From Metaphire vulgaris (taxonomy: Eukaryota; Annelida; Clitellata; Crassiclitellata; Megascolecidae), in the NCBI GenBank assembly GCA_018105865.1, contig CM030835.1:9539416-9603415 (forward strand): a DNA stretch of 64,000 nt. Direction: 5' to 3'. Positions 1 to 10,039 of the stretch are shown here, piece after piece; position 1 is the stretch's first letter, and every line of letters starts with the position of its first letter. The notes under the pieces were generated by a model. That model was not told the origin of the DNA. It saw nothing but the letters and a program-made list of their open reading frames with translations, and ran no database searches. Position numbers and translations under genes: made by a program.

Positions 1-185
1 TTTGGCCTGGGCGATTGGGAGAGGGATGGGGTGAGGGAAGGGGGACGGGGGTTTAAGCTGCAATTAAGACGCTTCGTTAAACGCTCCGGTTTGATTAAAC
101 AATATTTGGTTGTCAATGACAACAGCGTCTTGCAATACCCGCCGTGTTGCGGACCGACGGACAGACAGACATCGAGAATTATATA
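1..185 (+). repeat. Dispersed repeat, copy A (cut by window edge)
   Basis: G-rich start, then a unique-looking stretch with AACGCTCCGGTTTGATTAAA and CAATACCCGCCGTGTTGCGG, ending in GACGGACAGACAGAC and a short TA run. The same block recurs at about 1890-2060 in the same orientation with small indels. The two copies bracket the tandem-repeat region between them. The family is not recognised. Confidence 0.75.
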
Positions 186-213
186 TATAGACTAGGTGTT
201 TACCCGTCAAAAA

Positions 214-385
214 TGACGGGGAACATTGGCTGTTCTACCACCCGATTTTGCGCAAATGCAACAGCATTTTATGACGGGGAGATTGGCTGTTTTACCACCC
301 GATTTTGCGCAAATGCAATAGCATTTTATGACGGTGGAGATTGTCTGTTTTACCACCCGATTTTGCGCTAATGCAATAGCATTTT
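214..385 (+). repeat. 58-bp tandem repeat, three copies
   Basis: The unit starts TGACGGGGA and carries CACCCGATTTTGCGC followed by AATGCAATAGCATTTT. Starts are at 214, 272 and 329, so the period is 57-58 bp. The last copy is diverged. Open frames through it are repeat translations, not a gene. Confidence 0.85.
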
Positions 386-614
386 GCGCAATTAGTTCTC
401 CTTCACTCGCCGCCTTTTCCTTCAACCGAGTTAACGCCCATTCGCAGGAATTTTCTGAACCTTGATAGTCAAGGAAGGTGTACTGATTTGGCAGTGTCGA
501 ACGACATGCAGTGCTTGATTCTCTTGTTTGCTGTGCTGCTTTTCACGCCGAGCAACAGCCTGCTCCTCATTCTCACTTGATTGTCGGAAAGCTCGTGAAC
601 GCTGAACTGTTTGT

Positions 615-1072
615 TTTGCACGGACGGTTAGAAAGAGGAATAAAAAAGCTAAACAATGGTGCAAACCTCATCTTCTTAGCTCTTATATAGCCTGAGATAT
701 AGCAAATTCAAAAAAATGGAAACTTTCGCAGACTTCAAAACTTTCGAAATTCACCGATAATACTTATGTTCAAACATTGGGGTCATCGGGTTAGAACTGA
801 TAGATCTTTGCCAAATGTAGACCGATTTTCAAACTTTTTGGTTTATTTTGTTCCTCTGACATCCCTTTACAACTTTGCCGCTGACTTTTTTGAAAATATT
901 TTGCTAGGGGCTTTAAATGTTTTTCGGGGAGAGGGTGATATTTTAGGCCGTAAAGTGGACTTTACCCCAATTTTTTTGTTTTACGGACGGTTAGAAAGAA
1001 GAATAAACAATCTAAACAATGGTGTAAACCTCATCTTTTTAGCTCCTATATAGCCTGAGATATAGCAAATTT
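615..1072 (+). repeat. Pair of ~90-bp direct repeats
   Basis: The segments 615-706 and 981-1072 match closely. Both contain GGACGGTTAGAAAGA, then AAACAATGG, and end TATAGCCTGAGATATAGCAAA. Spacing is about 366 bp. They could be two ends of one insertion or a local duplication. No coding potential is seen between them. Confidence 0.7.
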
Positions 1073-1193
1073 AAAACGTTATATCAATCATTTCTGAAGA
1101 ACGCTTTTCCAAAAATTAAAAAATCCCCAGTACGGTTAGCGTCTGAAAATTTAAACTTGAGGGGTAAAATTTAAAAATAGGTATTGAGGCTAG

Positions 1194-1200
<7 letters not shown>

Positions 1201-1248
<48 letters not shown>
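1201..1248. repeat. (TA)n microsatellite
   Basis: About 24 TA units, next to the G-rich minisatellite. Confidence 0.95.
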
Positions 1249-1251
<3 letters not shown>

Positions 1252-1254
1252 ACG

Positions 1255-1935
1255 GGGAGCAGGGCATTGGGAGAGGGAAGGGAGATTTGGGAGGAGGAAA
1301 GTGTGTTGTACGGGCTGGAGTAGAGGTAATGGGGTTGGGAGAGGGGTGAGGAGAGAGAAGGGAACGGGGTTTGGGGCCTGTCGGGCATGGTGGGGCGGGT
1401 AAGCGATTGGGAGAGGGATGGCGAGAGGGGAAAAGGGATGGGGAGAGAGAAGGAACGGGGTTTGAGGGGATTGGGAGAGGGATGGCGAGAGGGAAAAGGG
1501 ATGGGGGAGAGGGAAGGAACGGGGGTTTGGGGGGGCGATTTGGAGAAAGATGGGGAGAGGGAAAAGGGTTAGGAGACGGAAGGGGAACGGGGGTTGGGGG
1601 CGATTGGGAGAGGGATGGGGAGAGGAAAAGGGTTGGGGAGACGGAAGAGGAACGGGGTTTGGGGAAGGGGCCATTGGGAGAGGGATGGGGAGAGGGAAAA
1701 GGGTTGGGGAGACGGAAGGGGGAACGGGGTTTGGGGGGCGATTGGGAGAGGGATGGGGAGAGGGAAAAGGGTTGAGGAGCGGAAGAGAAACGGGGGTTTG
1801 GGGGCGATTGGGAGAGGGATGGGGATAGGAAAAGGGTTGGGAGACGGAAGGAAAAGGGGGTTTGGGGCCGGGGGGGAATAGGTTGGGGCCTGGGCGATTA
1901 GAGGGATGGGGTGAGGGAAGGGGGACGGGGGTTTG
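1255..1935 (+). repeat. G-rich minisatellite, ~65-70-bp unit
   Basis: Units begin GATTGGGAGAGGGATGG, near 1404, 1469, 1537, 1602, 1672, 1740 and 1806. Each continues through GAGAGGGAAAAGGG to GAACGGGGTTTGGGG. The + strand is nearly pyrimidine-poor, and every unit carries several GGG/GGGG runs. Long open frames on both strands here are low-complexity artefacts. Confidence 0.9.
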
Positions 1936-2060
1936 CTTTCGTTAAACGCTCCGGTTTGATTAAACAATATTTGGTTTGACAACAGCGTCTTGCAATACCC
2001 GCCGTGTTGCGGACGGACAGACGCGACAGACGCGACAGACGGACATCGAGAATTATATAA
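1890..2060 (+). repeat. Dispersed repeat, copy B
   Basis: Second copy of the block at 1-185. It is missing a few bases after GGGGGTTT and has a GACGCGACAGAC duplication near its end. Confidence 0.75.
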
Positions 2061-2345
2061 TAAGAAGATAACGAAGTTCTAAATGTGCTCTGTTTGTCAT
2101 TCTGTGAAGGAACGCGCGTACTCTTTCTGACCCACAGTAGACGGCAGCTGTTTGTGGAGGAAAATTCGCCAATGTCGGTCGCTTAATTGGGGAGGGTGTG
2201 CAGCTCGGTAATTCTCCTCTCTTGTTCGAGTCTGGAAGCGTCAACAGGCGTCTGATTTTGCAAAACTAAATTTCGGGATTAAACAGACCAACGTAGAGCC
2301 ATACGTAGACGCTCGTTTGTTCCAGTATAGACGAAAGACTTTACG
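2061..2345. other. Unassigned stretch
   Basis: No gene, repeat match or RNA recognised between the dispersed repeat and the AC microsatellite. Confidence 0.5.
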
Positions 2346-2397
2346 CGCGCACACACACGCACACGCGCACACACGCACACACACGCACACACACACA
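2346..2397. repeat. (AC)n / (ACGC)n microsatellite
   Basis: Run of alternating CA with interspersed CG steps. Confidence 0.95.
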
Positions 2398-2895
2398 GAA
2401 GAGTACTCCTTAGTTTTAAGGGGCGGATGTATTATATTTATTGAAAGTAGCTTCGTCTTGCTGGAGTTTTTTGGAAGCCAAAAGCGGCCAATCGTAACAG
2501 ACCAGAAGAGCAGAAACATGTTGTCTGGTTGAAAAGCATCAAACTCCTAAGATACTGACAGGCACACTTTGGGGAGAGGGAGAGAAACCAGAATGCCAAT
2601 AGGGCCTAGGGCCTAATTTCACACCGAATAAAATGCCAATGTCACTTCTACTATTTCAGATATCACAGCTTTTTATAACCTACAACTGTGAACTGCGACT
2701 GAATTTGTAACAAAAAATTGCAAACTTGGTCTAACCACTAGGAGATGACCCCCGCACGAAATATCCTACACGGATAGTGATAGCCACACGCATTTCACGT
2801 CCCACTTACTCATTTTTGAATTTGTCAACAACTGTCAAACTTTTTCAACCCCCGCCTAAATTGTTGACGTAATTAATGGACAACCCCTTACGTGA

Positions 2896-2932
2896 AGTGT
2901 TTCTCGCACAGGGCAGACCCTCCTGAACCACT
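2896..2932 (+). repeat. 3' stem-loop retroposon tail, copy 1
   Basis: AGTGTTTCTCGCACAGGGC through CCTGAACCACT, followed by TTAAAACC and a TTATTG-rich tail to about 3000. It belongs to the dispersed stem-loop family also at 3985, 25988, 36839 and 53154. In this copy the stem has one mismatch. Confidence 0.6.
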
Positions 2933-3645
2933 TAAAACCTTTTTATTGTTATTGTTATTTTTTAAAATTATTTTATTGTTATTTTATTAGGGCCTATTTA
3001 TTATTAGTCTGCCTTTCAACCAGGGTCGCCGAGAGGTGGGAAAGGGGCCGCTGCACAATTTTCCTCTATAAGCTGCGCGACTGCGCACGTGACAAGAAAA
3101 CGCCGCGCAGCAGTTTCCAACCTCCGTGCAGTGATTTTGAGTTTATAATAACACTGATTTCGATGTTGTCTTGAGTGACATGTGTGAATAAAATTCAGGT
3201 GCTCAGGCATGAAAAGGTGCCGCTCAGGCACTGTACTTTTCCTTGCACACTCCAAAAAATAAAATTAGAGGGAACATTGACAGAGGGTAACTGCACAGGG
3301 GCCCGGCGGTCTGAAGAGGGCCCGGACCGATGATGAAGAGATGTATTATAAACAATAATGACACAAAAGGGTCACCATATTATGTACACGGGGGGGCGGC
3401 GAGTAAAAGGGGCCCCCTGGCGCTGAGGACATCATAAACAGTGTGAAAAACAGTGACGAGCAAAAAAATGTCGTCACTAGTTTTGGAGAGTTGTTGTAAC
3501 GTCTTATCGTGAAACCAATGACAGGCAGACAAGTCATCATCAATTTCTAACACTTGACAGAGAGGCCCGTCTGCCCTTCTGCACAGGGGCCCGGAATTTC
3601 TCTCGGCGGGCCTGCTCTCAACGGAAAGCATTGATCTGAGCCATT

Positions 3646-3773
3646 GGCGTAAACTTGTATGAAAACGTATGGGCCCAATCCATATACCTTCCCTTTTCCC
3701 TATACTAGAATCTCAAAAGTTGGGGCGGGGACGCTTGAGCCTAGAGGTCTAAGCTCTAACTAAAGTTTACGCC
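3646..3773. mobile_element. Small palindromic MITE, GGCGTAAACTT ends
   Basis: The terminal inverted repeats are GGCGTAAACTTGTAT on the left and TAAAGTTTACGCC on the right. The interior, with GGCTCAAGCG/CCCCAAC-type sequence on the minus strand, is related to 4514-4632 and 31372-31495. Those two have the left end and interior in the opposite orientation. No clear target-site duplication was identified. Confidence 0.6.
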
Positions 3774-3984
3774 TATGATCTGAGTCTTCTGAGACTTATA
3801 ATGATTATTATTATAATCAGATATAAATATATTAGATCAGCCTCAAATTTTCAGCCTTCAACGCAGAAAAAGACGGGTTATTAATGCTCAAGACTCACAT
3901 CCATCCATCAAACCACTCGATCAATATACGCAATATCAAAGTTTCTTCCCTTTGGCTATGTTTATCTCGCAATGCTACAATTAC

Positions 3985-4021
3985 AGTGGTTCTCACACAG
4001 GGCAGTCCCTACTGAACCACT
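3985..4021 (+). repeat. 3' stem-loop retroposon tail, copy 2
   Basis: AGTGGTTC at the 5' side pairs perfectly with GAACCACT at the 3' side, around a CACAGGG-containing loop. It is followed by TTAAACC and an AT-rich tail. This is the best-preserved + strand copy. Confidence 0.7.
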
Positions 4022-4328
4022 TTAAACCTTGTTATATTATATTAATGAAATTTGGTGGTCACAGTCAAGGATGAGTGGTCAGGCCACCTAGCGACTGACA
4101 CGTAAACATTTTCTCTGACTTGTATCACCAATAACAGCAACGTCGTTATCAGTTTTATCACTCTCACTAGGGAACTTCTATATCGCCAATTCGTTAATGT
4201 ACTTGGCATCAGTCAATCGTGAAGAATGAACGCAGAAATTTTATTTATCAGTTGCGATGGCGTTCTTGGCAGTAGACATTCGGTTTCAGATGGATTGAGA
4301 AGTAGCCTAATTAAGTGTCAGCATAAAG

Positions 4329-4509
4329 CAGTTTATTCTAAGCCTTCTCTGGGGAGGAATTCCCCCTCCAACGTTTTAAAATTCCTTCAAAATTTGTTAT
4401 ATGATGGCTGGGGGATGGAAATTTCCCCCCAAAAGTGGAGAGACTCAGAGCTTGTTCCCCCCAAGCATTTCAAAATCCCCCAATGTCAAGGTGGCTAGAA
4501 TAAACACTG
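4329..4509. mobile_element. MITE with CAGT(G)TTTATTCTA ends
   Basis: Inverted ends are CAGTTTATTCTA and TAGAATAAACACTG. The interior contains GGGGGAAATTTCC-like sequence and AATGTCAAGGTGGC. A second copy in inverse orientation is at 36621-36813. The short open frame over it is not a gene. Confidence 0.7.
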
Positions 4510-4695
4510 AGCATAAGGCGTAAACTTCTATTGAAATCTATTAGGCCTTTAGGCTCGAGTCCCTCACTTTTTGAGAGGCTACCATAGGGAAGGCGAAGGT
4601 ACTGGGGTTGGACCCCAACTTTTTCATCCAATGTTGAAGTTCCACGAAAATTGATGAATATTTGAGTATCATCAGCATTTGAGTATCATCAGCAT

Positions 4696-4887
4696 CAGGG
4701 GCGTAACGATGGGGGGTGTTTTATCGGTATATATATACCCCCAAATTCAGTCTATATTAAAGTTTTATGTGATTTGCATGTGGTTATATGTGGTTTATTT
4801 GGTTTATGTAGTTTAGCCTAGAGTTAAGATTTATACCCACTCAAAATATTTATACCCTCCCAAATAAAATTCCTGGATACGCCCCTG
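4696..4887. mobile_element. hAT-type MITE with exact 8-bp TSD
   Basis: Starts CAGGGGCGTAACG and ends GGATACGCCCCTG. Flanked on both sides by ATCAGCAT (4688-4695 and 4888-4895), the 8-bp target-site duplication expected of hAT elements. The interior has a short TATATATA next to CCCCC. The element at 57602-57842 is the same family with that TA tract hugely expanded. Confidence 0.9.
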
Positions 4888-5229
4888 ATCAGCATTTGAG
4901 TATAATAAGCATGAAGGTTATATCCAATACTGTGCTGAGGATGCAGTGTCGAGAGAAAGTTGTAGTGCAGATTGTAGGGAGTAGGCCTAAAATGGAATGG
5001 GTCCAGGACAGTGTTGTCAACTTGCCGCTCGATTTTCTACAAACCCCAAGATTTGCCTGCAATAAAACTAGATATTCCAAGATAAAATGTATGTGATTTT
5101 TGGTAGATTCTGAACGAACATAATTGTCCCCAAAATTTCTGAATTTTTATGATAATGAAGCCAAGAAGCTCGACAAGCAAAAAGTCATCCCCTTTGCGAC
5201 ATTTTTGGTCAATTATAAAAATCAATACA

Positions 5230-5468
5230 GGGGCTGTCCATTTAATTACGTCAACAATTTAGGGGGTTTGAAAAAGGTTGACAGTTGTTGACAGGGGAGG
5301 GGGTCAAGAGAAGTTGATATAAAAAATATTAACCTTGTTATTTGAACCTGTCATTGATCTTGAGGGTCTGATCTTTGACATAATTATGGGGGTCACTGAA
5401 AGTTGAGTTGTTGACAATGGGGGTCAAAAATTGCCAAAAAATTGTTGACATAATTAATGGACAGCCCC
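5230..5468. mobile_element. MITE, GGGGCTGTCCATT ends, copy 1
   Basis: Long imperfect palindrome. The left end is GGGGCTGTCCATTTAATTAC and the right end is TAATTAATGGACAGCCCC, with internal GTTGACA/TGTCAAC motifs. ACA flanks both ends and may be a 3-bp duplication. Copy 2 is at 30523-30731, and a one-ended remnant lies at about 2820-2886. Confidence 0.8.
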
Positions 5469-6344
5469 ACAGCAAAAAATGTGCTGCACTACGAAAATCC
5501 AGAAAAAATACAAGAAAACCAGAAAAACAAAGATTCCACAAGAAAGTCCCCCATAGATACCCGTAAACACCTGTGATTTGCAATACAATAAAAAAACCTC
5601 AAAAACCCTCAAAATCATCGGAAAAACCTCATTTCCCCAAGTTCATATCCAAAGCCCAAGATCTTTGGGAAAACCGAAAACCCAATGAATGGCAACGCTG
5701 GACTAGGCCGGGTTACATGATTACATCATAACTGAGGTTTGCCGAGTCAGCGGATGATGATGCGGTGATTGATGCCACGCACAGACGCCGACTGACTGCA
5801 GTGTTTGTCTAATGACAAAGCGTTGCTACTTGCTAGTAGCGCGCCAAGCGGCAGGCACGAACTTCAAGGTAGTGCGGCAATTCCCATGGTTTAACTAGTG
5901 CGGTGTAACTATAGTTCTTACAACCCCCCCTCCCCCAACCCACGGCACACTTAGTTGAACGACATTATCAACACATAATCATATTTATTACAAATTCAAC
6001 GACAATTCCGAAGACACCGCCCGAAAGCACTGACATTCCAGAGTGGTCTTATCGCATCGGGTGCTGATCTAACTGCGATTAGGGAAAAGTTCACCACGCA
6101 CCAAAACGACGAATTCGACATTCATGCACGTACGTCAAGGCAATCACGACTCTGCAGACTATTCCTTATTCTCTCGCATGACTATTGAGAATTTAGTCCG
6201 TTCTTTTTTCTACTTTTTTTGTCTTTCAAATTACCTCACCTAATGCATTAAGCACTAAGTGATATCAAGGCAAAAGCGGAGTCAGTGGTCGGAGGGAGTA
6301 GGACGTACCGGCGCCAATCAATAAATCGGCGCGCCATTGACGTA

Positions 6345-6480
6345 ATAAGTGGAGCGCCGTCGCCGATGCTCCTGGCGGCACCCGCCCTTCCGGCCGGCTG
6401 CTACGGCCGGTGCGCTCTCTCCATTCCCCGCCCGGCACCGCCTTATCCACTCGACTGTAGGCGCCGAGGGAAGATGGACG
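6345..6480. promoter_or_regulatory. CpG-rich stretch, candidate promoter/5' exon
   Basis: Dense in CpG and GC (GGCGGCACCCGCC, GGCCGGCTGCTACGGCCGG), unlike the AT-rich surroundings. It lies 3.6 kb upstream of the + strand ankyrin/SOCS gene, and a non-coding first exon here is plausible. No TATA box or confirmed donor links it to that gene, so this is inference from composition. Confidence 0.35.
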
Positions 6481-6529
6481 GGTACCGTTTCTGACACTCC
6501 CTCCATCCCTCCTCCCTTTCCAGCTCTAT

Positions 6530-6530
<1 letters not shown>

Positions 6531-6560
<30 letters not shown>
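6531..6560 (+). repeat. (GCT)10 trinucleotide repeat
   Basis: Ten uninterrupted GCT units directly after an ATG and followed by ATGATGGAC. The tiny frame reads Met, ten Ala, then MMDERSV and stop. It is a possible upstream ORF if the region is a 5' UTR. Confidence 0.85.
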
Positions 6561-6599
6561 ATGATGGACGAACGATCCGTATAATACCATTATGTGGCG

Positions 6600-7460
6600 G
6601 AATATGCGATGGAAACAAAGGGATATTTAATATTAAATGCTTCTGTTGAGGTGTGATTGAAGCCAAGGTATATGATTGCGTTATTTCGTTGTTTTTGCCG
6701 ATTCGTGTTTTCGCTGCGCTATGTGCCATGTTTTTCGCAGCACTGTGTTTGTGTGCGGCTAACGGTGCCGTCCATATTCATTCATGTGAGTCCGATATAA
6801 CACGTCGGGGGTTAGGGCTAGGAACACTGTCAGCTGTGAACTTTACTGAATTCGCTAAGTGAGTGGCGTTTAACCAGTCTGGCGAACCTTCAGCTGGCTC
6901 TATCTGTTTTTAGTTGACACCAGCAGGTCATAAATTCGCCCAATTCTTTTGCTAGCTTAGCTTTTATTAACTGACAAATTACGATAGCGCCATATAATAT
7001 ATGTACAAGAGAATGGATCATGTGGTCGTGCTGCAGCAGGAAAATTAAGTCGCGGAGCAGGTTTTGTTGAATAAACGTGGTGGAGAATTTTCAGGAAGAG
7101 ATGAGAGCCAATGAATTTTCATTTTTGAGCAGTTATCTATCAATTGAAGATTTTTGAAATCTTTTAAAATTAAAATTTTCAATAAATGCTTTGGAACGGC
7201 ATCATCGCCATGTGTGCATATTTAGCCCCAGAGCAATGTTAGATTTGCTGGGGCTTCAGTGGGTTTAACCCCTAGGCTATGGTTTAAAATTTTATTAGTA
7301 TTCTAGTCAGCATGTTTATGCTGGAATTCAGAAGACTTTAGGAGTAGAGCAGTTTGCTCCACCGTGGTTTTCTGACATTAAGATTTAACCAGGCTATAGC
7401 AATCTATTTGTCAGCATTTAAGCCGAAACGGTTTAATGCATTATATGCTCCTTGGGTAAG
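6600..7460. other. Unassigned stretch
   Basis: No gene or repeat recognised. Short open frames lack splice support and family resemblance. Confidence 0.4.
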
Positions 7461-7848
7461 CATTGGGACCGGCGTCCCCACCGAAAGTACAGGTCTAGTA
7501 AAGCGCCCCAGCCTCGTGGTGCCGTTTCAAGTCTTCAAAAATTATTTGGTCTGTCCCAACTTCAACCAACGGATATTACGTTTGTATTGTAAGGTTCGTT
7601 TGTTCATGTGTATGTTTGGCGAAACGGACTCATATAGGGCGTTCATATGCCGTGCTTTGGTCTTCTTTAGATCGGTGAGGAGCAAATCCATTTGATTTTC
7701 TAGATTTTCTTGTAGGTTTTCGTTAATTTTACGAGTAAATATATAATATGTAATCTTAATAATTTTGAAGACTTGAAATGTCAAGGCACCACAAGACTGG
7801 GGACGCTGTACTAGACCTGTACTTTCAGTGGGAACGCCAGTCCCAACG
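7461..7848. mobile_element. Fold-back MITE with ~85-bp inverted repeats
   Basis: The left arm (7461-7546) and right arm (7758-7848, reverse complemented) align over their whole length. Both read TTGGGAC, GGCGT, CCCAC, then GAAAGTACAGGTCTAGTA, and later TTCAAGTCTTCAAAA. The ~210-bp centre is unique. No transposase is encoded and no target-site duplication was resolved. The open frames across it are artefacts. Confidence 0.85.
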
Positions 7849-7875
7849 TTAACCGCTCCTTGCTGCAGTTTTTAG

Positions 7876-8639
7876 AAGTACTTCCACCCTTGGTGTGACA
7901 TTTGATTCTTTGCTCTCTTTCACTAGTCATATAAATTCAGTCTGCAAAAATTCTCATTATCATATTCGGGACATATCTATCGCATCAGACATCTAATAAC
8001 TGCATTGATATCTTGTTGCACAGATTACTGCAATTCCCTGCTTTTCGGCATCACAAATTCAAATGTGCAGAAACTTCAGAGAGTGCAAAATTCCTTTGAG
8101 TTGTATCTAAAACTCCCAGATTTGAACATATATCCCCAGCTAGACAGTCCTTACATTGGCTTCCTATCAAACACCAAATTAATTATAAAATCTGTTGTTT
8201 AGTATATAAAAGCACGTTATATAATGAACCCAATTATCTAATGATGCTACTTATCCCTCGACCTACTGCCAGTAATCACTCCACTAGGTATTGGGCTGGA
8301 CTTTCATTTGTTGTTCCATATTCTCGGAACAGTCATTGGCACTAGTTGTTTCTCGGTGTGTGGCCCTAGGCTCTCGAATTCATTACAAATATCATTACAA
8401 ATATCATTACCAATATCATTTCGTATAATTAACACTTTATCATCTTTCAAATCCGGTCTTAAAACATACCTGCTTGACTTGGCTTATCCCCCTTACATTG
8501 CTCCCTCACTGTTCTGACTGATCTTTCCGGCACGACCTGGCTCTAATTCAATTTGGATTTGGTGTGCCATCGGATGATGCCCTGGGCATTATGATAGTGT
8601 TGCCATGGAAGTTGCTTGATTGATTGATTGAGAGTTTCT
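7876..8639 (+). pseudogene. Decayed non-LTR retrotransposon 3' fragment (CR1/L2-like)
   Basis: Broken frames read LGVTFDSLLSFTSHINSVC, then DYCNSLLFGITNSNVQKLQR and later GLKTYLLDLAYPP. These are hallmarks of the C-terminal part of CR1/L2-clade reverse transcriptase ORFs. The 3' end finishes in TTGATTGATTGATTGA repeats. An inverted copy of the same 3' end is at 33720-33960. Confidence 0.8.
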
Positions 8640-8647
8640 GTTTGTGC

Positions 8648-9205
8648 CAGAGATGGGTAATTAATCAATTAGGAAGTAATTGATTAGCTAATCGATTAGA
8701 TGACCAGCTAATTCTAATTGTAATCAATTGGCAAATTTTATCAGCTAATCGTAATTCTAATCAATTAGAATTTACCTGCTAATTCTAATTATTTTTTAAT
8801 TACATGACAATTAGCCATCCGAGGCAGCCTGAGAATAATGTTGAAACGCATGCTCATAGTAAAACGCTGAGATGATCATGGTAGCATTAGCAAGGAAAAC
8901 TTACAGCTGATAGATTAAGTGTTTTGTGTGATTGTTGTTGACAACTGGAAATGCCAGCCATTTCAACCATTTGCAGCTGCATGCAATTACTGCAGATATT
9001 AAATTAGTATTTTAAAACTGTTTTTCGTGGTGTGTCAACTGTATCGCGAACATCGACAATCTAATTGTAATTCTAATTGATTAGACAGCAGCTAATGCTA
9101 ATTCTAATCAATTTGTGTAGAACTAATTTAATGCTAATCAATTAGATGCTAGAACTAATTCTAATTCTAATTGATTAGATTTTTGTCTAATTGTGCCCAT
9201 CTCTG
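8648..9205. mobile_element. hAT MITE, 558 bp, ATTA-rich, exact 8-bp TSD
   Basis: Ends are CAGAGATGGG and CCCATCTCTG. GTTTGTGC flanks both sides (8640-8647 and 9206-9213). Both halves are packed with variants of TAATCAATTAGAATTAG, giving a quasi-palindromic AT-rich array around a ~200-bp unique centre. No coding capacity. It sits just beyond the 3' tail of the LINE fragment. Confidence 0.92.
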
Positions 9206-9213
9206 GTTTGTGC

Positions 9214-10039
9214 ACATCTGACTTGTAGAATATCACTGTATTTGTGTATTTTAAACAGAACTGACTTTCATTGTGATTTTAACAGTGTCGTGTGATGTTT
9301 AACGTTTTTTACATATGTCCTTGTTCTGGCGACCGAAACAAATGATTCTTTAAGAATACTGTATCAACTCACATCACAAAAAGTTTTGATCGTTTTTGGC
9401 TGTTGCCGGCCAACACCAAATGCTTCTTCTAGCAGACTTTTCAATCAAATCTAATTAAATGTGTTGATGCAAGTTTTATCCAGTAATGACTTACCGGTAA
9501 TTGACTCATCCCTGTTCAGAATGGATTTCATCCAAACCTAATCCATCACGTTTCTAATATGACCCTCTGATTGGGTAATCACGAGAAAATAAGCTGGCAG
9601 TCTCACTATTCTTGCTCGCTGTTTCAATATATTACTTACAGTGATTACTGCCATTATACAAGATGACAGGTTATTAGACTCAATGCCATCTATAATGTTG
9701 AGTCTTCCCATTCTCAATTGCATTTTGCATTTAATTGTTCTGAGATCTGAATGAGTTTTTGCATTGCTGTTGTGATGTGAATTATGACCATTATGACCAA
9801 CTGTTGTTGTGCATGAGAAATGCTTGCAATTGTATTCCACAATTGTTGTGTTATAAATGAGAAAAAGCATCATTTTAGTACACTGCTACAAAGCTTCACG
9901 GCTCGTTTGGTTGTACTTTTTTAATCTGAAGAAGTAAGATTTGTGAAACGTGAGTTGAAACTTGTTTCTACTTTTAGAAACTTTCATCAGCTTTGGATGT
10001 TAATTGTGTATGAAAGAAATTTCAGTTTTGAGCTAGAAG
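9214..10039. other. Upstream flank of the ankyrin/SOCS gene
   Basis: No repeat or second gene recognised. A splice-acceptor-like tract TTTCTACTTTTAG is near 9965-9977, so the ATG at 10040 may lie in a second exon with the promoter further upstream. Confidence 0.4.

Noticed and set aside
1171..1982. Several overlapping open frames on both strands, proline- or glycine-rich
   Set aside because: They are translations of the G-rich minisatellite. The frame exists because the unit lacks stops.
6285..6590. Coding first exon with poly-Leu or poly-Ser tract
   Set aside because: The frames depend on the GCT repeat. No donor was found that joins them to the ankyrin/SOCS gene in frame.
6653..6862. Possible secreted/membrane microprotein of 69 aa
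   Set aside because: Hydrophobic start, but no splice support, no family resemblance and no conservation evidence.
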